Positions 5,931 to 8,376 of a stretch of DNA of 8,376 nt are shown piece by piece. Positions within the stretch are counted from its first letter, which is position 1, and each line of letters starts with the position of its first letter. The position numbers and the translations under genes were made by a program. The notes beneath the pieces are model-generated. The model did no database searches and had not been told where the DNA came from. It saw nothing but the letters and a program-made list of their open reading frames with translations. The stretch is taken from the NCBI GenBank assembly GCA_947450015.1, contig CANFUB010000102.1:1-8376 (forward strand). Direction: 5' to 3'. This stretch comes from Bacteroidota bacterium. GTDB taxonomy: Bacteria > Bacteroidota > Bacteroidia > NS11-12g > UBA955.

Positions 5931-7268
5931 ATGGCTCAATTTGAATTAATAATGCCCAAAATGGGTGAGAGTATTGCCGAAGCAACCGTTACCAAATGGT
6001 TGAAGAACGAAGGTGATATGATTAAACTTGACGAACCAGTTGTTGAAATAGCAACTGACAAAGTAGACTCTGAAGTGCCTTCAACATACGAGGGTGTTTT
6101 AATAAAGAAATTATGGAACGAGGGTGATGTGGTACCTGTAGGTGCTGCAATTGCCTTAATCGGTACCGAAGCAGGCGCTAGTGCGGGCGCAACTGCAGAG
6201 CCTAAAAGAGAAGTTGTTTCAGAAACAGTTGCTCAACCAGTAAAAGTAATTGAACAATCGATTGATGCCGCTGCTGCTGCAGTGCATGTATCGAATTCTG
6301 ATGGTGCAAGATTCTATTCACCATTGGTATTAAATATTGCAAGAACCGAAGGTATTGGAATGGCTGAGCTAGATCAAATTCCTGGCACAGGCAAAGAAGA
6401 CCGCGTTACCAAAGGCGATATTCTTAAATACATTGAGGGTGGTAGAAAATCTCAAAACGCTGTTGCAAGTCCTGCCCAAGTGAGCGCTCCTGCACCTGCT
6501 GCAGAAGTTGTTAAAGCTGCACCTGCTAAACACGAAGGACCAAAAGTAATGATGATGCCTGGCGATGAAATTATCGAAATGGATCGCATGCGCAAATTAA
6601 TTGCCGATCACATGGTAATGAGTGTTACAACTAGTCCACACGTAACTTCATTTGTTGAAGCCGATGTAACTAATTTGGTGCTATGGAGAGAAAAAAACAA
6701 AAGCAGATTCGAGAAAAAAGAAGGCGAGAAAATTACTTTTACGCCAATTTTTATCGAAGCCGTTGTTAAAGCCATTAAAGATTTCCCAATGATTAATATT
6801 TCATTGGATGGCACTAACATCATTAAACGCAAAAACATCAATATCGGAATGGCCGCTGCTTTACCTACTGGCAACTTAATCGTACCAGTAATTAAAAATG
6901 CAGATACCAAAAATTTATTGGGTCTTGTTAGAGAGGTAAACGATTTAGCAAAACGCGCAAGAGAAAATAAATTACAGCCTGACGATATTCAAGGTGGTAC
7001 TTATACTTTAACAAATGTTGGTACTTTTGGTAATGTAATGGGAACACCTATTATTAACCAGCCACAAGTTGCAATCCTCGCAGTCGGTGCTATTCGCAAA
7101 CGTCCTGCTGTATTAGAAACCGAGCATGGCGATGTTATTGCCATCCGTCACATGATGTTCCTAAGCCATAGCTACGACCACAGAGTGGTTGATGGGGCTT
7201 TGGGTGGAGCCTTCGTAAGACGCGTTGCTGATTACTTAGAGCAATGGGATGTAAACAGAGAAATCTAA
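5931..7268 (+). CDS. 2-oxo acid dehydrogenase E2 subunit (dihydrolipoamide acyltransferase)
   Basis: A complete 445-residue E2 that transfers the acyl group from its lipoyl arm to CoA and forms the core of a 2-oxo acid dehydrogenase complex in the cytosol. Domain 1 (about 2-79) is a single lipoyl domain, with the lipoylated lysine expected at K44 in EIATDKVDSEVPS. An Ala-rich linker follows. The peripheral-subunit-binding domain (about 128-169) has YSPLVLNIARTEGI and the GTGKEDRVTKGDILKYI segment. A second Ala/Pro linker spans about 174-200. The catalytic domain (about 210-445) ends with SHSYDHRVVDGALGG, whose H417 and D421 form the catalytic HxxxD motif. DKVDSEVP is typical of branched-chain-type E2s, but pyruvate-specific paralogues share it, so the substrate is uncertain. 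No E1 or E3 gene is adjacent in view. The gene has its own promoter-like box and a strong downstream terminator. Confidence 0.95.
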   Translation: MAQFELIMPKMGESIAEATVTKWLKNEGDMIKLDEPVVEIATDKVDSEVPSTYEGVLIKKLWNEGDVVPVGAAIALIGTEAGASAGATAEPKREVVSETVAQPVKVIEQSIDAAAAAVHVSNSDGARFYSPLVLNIARTEGIGMAELDQIPGTGKEDRVTKGDILKYIEGGRKSQNAVASPAQVSAPAPAAEVVKAAPAKHEGPKVMMMPGDEIIEMDRMRKLIADHMVMSVTTSPHVTSFVEADVTNLVLWREKNKSRFEKKEGEKITFTPIFIEAVVKAIKDFPMINISLDGTNIIKRKNINIGMAAALPTGNLIVPVIKNADTKNLLGLVREVNDLAKRARENKLQPDDIQGGTYTLTNVGTFGNVMGTPIINQPQVAILAVGAIRKRPAVLETEHGDVIAIRHMMFLSHSYDHRVVDGALGGAFVRRVADYLEQWDVNREI

Positions 7269-7276
7269 TGAATATT

Positions 7277-7290
7277 GGTCGTTGCCGACC
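7277..7290 (+). repeat. Small GC-rich hairpin (GGTCG-TTGC-CGACC) after the E2 stop
   Basis: Five perfect base pairs close a 4-nt loop, 8 nt after the E2 stop codon and 26 nt before the main terminator hairpin. There is no T-run after it. It may stabilise the 3' end of the mRNA or act as an auxiliary part of the terminator. Confidence 0.4.
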
Positions 7291-7316
7291 CATAACCAAA
7301 ACTTTAATACATATTG

Positions 7317-7345
7317 AATCCCGGCTTAGGTCGGGATTTTGTTTT
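7317..7345 (+). terminator. Rho-independent terminator of the E2 gene
   Basis: AATCCCGGC (7317-7325) pairs with GTCGGGATT (7330-7338) through nine pairs, one of them a G-T wobble, around a TTAG loop. It is followed by TTGTTTT (7339-7345). Read on the minus strand the hairpin is not followed by a T-run, so it mainly serves the plus-strand E2 transcript. It would still lie in the 3' end of the convergent ABC gene's message. Confidence 0.85.
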
Positions 7346-7359
7346 AAGAAGCATAAGAA

Positions 7360-8376
7360 TTAATGTGATGCCTCAAACAACATCTGCGTGTATGCATTCT
7401 GAGGACTCTTAAATAAGGCTTCTGTTTCACCTTGTTCAACAATCTCTCCATTCTTCAATACAATGATGCGATTGCAAAACCATGCAGCCACAGCCATGCT
7501 ATGGGTAATCATTAAAATGGTTAATTGCTCGCTTTTTTGTAAATCCTTTAAAAGGTTTAATATCTGAGCTTGAACTGATAAATCTAATGCTGAAGTTGCT
7601 TCATCGCAAATAAGCAATTTCGGTTTTGCTGCCAAAGCACGGGCAATGCACAACCTTTGTCTTTGACCCCCACTAAAATTTGAAGGGTATTTCTCTAAGT
7701 CGCTGCTTTGTAAACCAACCTTCACTAATAACTGCTCCATTGCAGCTTTAATCTCTGAATTTTTGATGTTAGGTTGGTGTTTATTGAACACCTCAGCCAA
7801 CATTGTTTTTATTTTTAAGCTCGGATTCAGCGCTGCAAATGGATCCTGAAAAACCATTTGAACATTGGAAGACAATGCAGCTTCATTCTTAAAATTAAAG
7901 CTAAGCTTTCCACCACTGGCTTGTTCTAAATTAACTAATATTTTCGAAATGGTGCTCTTGCCCGAACCCGATTCACCAATTAAACCGATGCTTTCACCTT
8001 CATTTATTGAAAATGAAATATGTTCTAAGGCTTTATAGGTTTCGTTATAGGTTTTATTGAGGTCATTAACCACTAAAATTGATTGATTGCTTATTTGGTT
8101 AGGGATAAGCGGCACTGCTTCAAAATCGAGGGTTTGTGCATCTTTTAAGGTTGTAAGGTAATATCCTTTTTTATCTGCCGAAGGTTTACAAGCGAGTAGC
8201 GCTTTTGTATAAGCATGCGTTGGATTCGAAATGATTTGCTGCGTGGTGTTTAGTTCCAATAGCTCACCTTTGTACATGACGGCTGTTCTATCAGAAAATT
8301 CACTCACAGCATCTAAGTCGTGCGAAACAAATAACATGCTCTTGTTAGTGGTTTTACAAATGCGTTTTAATAAACC
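7360..8376 (-). CDS. Tandem ABC ATPase of the oligopeptide/dipeptide uptake type (N-terminal part beyond right edge)
   Basis: The frame is open to the right edge: the 13 codons before the internal ATG at 8337 are stop-free and encode GLLKRICKTTNKS, which leads naturally into MLFVSHDLDAVSEF. That ATG is therefore not the start. The visible part begins with the end of a first nucleotide-binding domain: its H-loop SHDLDAV, then NPTHAYTKALLACKP, matching the oligopeptide-transporter C-terminal motif. After a linker comes a complete second domain. This has Walker A GESGSGKST (7951-7977), Q-loop VQMVFQDPFAALNPSL, signature NFSGGQRQRL (7651-7680), Walker B LLICDEATSALD and H-loop THSMAVA. Two ATPase domains in one chain match DppD-DppF or YejF/GsiA-like proteins, which power import of peptides or related small molecules through inner-membrane permeases. 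Permease and binding-protein genes are not in view. The linker is short. It converges on the E2 gene. Confidence 0.93.
   Translation of the reverse strand, partial: GLLKRICKTTNKSMLFVSHDLDAVSEFSDRTAVMYKGELLELNTTQQIISNPTHAYTKALLACKPSADKKGYYLTTLKDAQTLDFEAVPLIPNQISNQSILVVNDLNKTYNETYKALEHISFSINEGESIGLIGESGSGKSTISKILVNLEQASGGKLSFNFKNEAALSSNVQMVFQDPFAALNPSLKIKTMLAEVFNKHQPNIKNSEIKAAMEQLLVKVGLQSSDLEKYPSNFSGGQRQRLCIARALAAKPKLLICDEATSALDLSVQAQILNLLKDLQKSEQLTILMITHSMAVAAWFCNRIIVLKNGEIVEQGETEALFKSPQNAYTQMLFEASH

Overview
The window looks like ordinary chromosomal DNA from a member of the Bacteroidota. The DNA is AT-rich and Shine-Dalgarno sites are scarce. Several genes have the Bacteroidota-type -7 promoter box TAnnTTTG, including two exact copies of TATTTTTG. 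The protein families also fit: a DUF1624-type membrane acyltransferase, a bacterial bestrophin, and a tandem-ATPase peptide transporter protein. I see no tRNA, rRNA, CRISPR array, insertion sequence, integrase or phage gene, and no gene with base usage obviously unlike its neighbours.

Layout, left to right. (1) Positions 1-929, minus strand: a DUF1624/HGSNAT-like multi-pass membrane protein whose C-terminus is cut off by the left edge. (2) 1073-1552, plus: a small NTF2/SnoaL-like protein, divergent from gene 1. (3) 3234 (or 3276) to 1556, minus: a two-gene operon of an atypical SDR/NAD(P)-binding protein followed 2 bp later by a bestrophin-family channel. The bestrophin stop lies 3 bp from the stop of gene 2. 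(4) 3572 (or 3554) to 5872, plus: a two-gene operon of a GNAT-fold acyltransferase-like protein and a GT4 glycosyltransferase. (5) 5931-7268, plus: a complete E2 acyltransferase subunit of a 2-oxo acid dehydrogenase complex, with its own promoter-like box and a rho-independent terminator. (6) 8376-7360, minus: the C-terminal part of a tandem ABC ATPase of the oligopeptide/dipeptide uptake type, cut by the right edge.

The genes do not form one obvious pathway. The GNAT-like protein plus glycosyltransferase suggests envelope lipid or glycan modification. The SDR plus bestrophin pair is co-transcribed but its joint role is unknown. E2 is central metabolism without adjacent E1 or E3 genes. The most useful observations are a promoter box inside the nominal start of the GNAT gene, a catalytic Tyr-to-Trp change in the SDR, and -7 boxes placed so close to start codons that very short or absent leaders are implied. 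I found no convincing previously undescribed system here.
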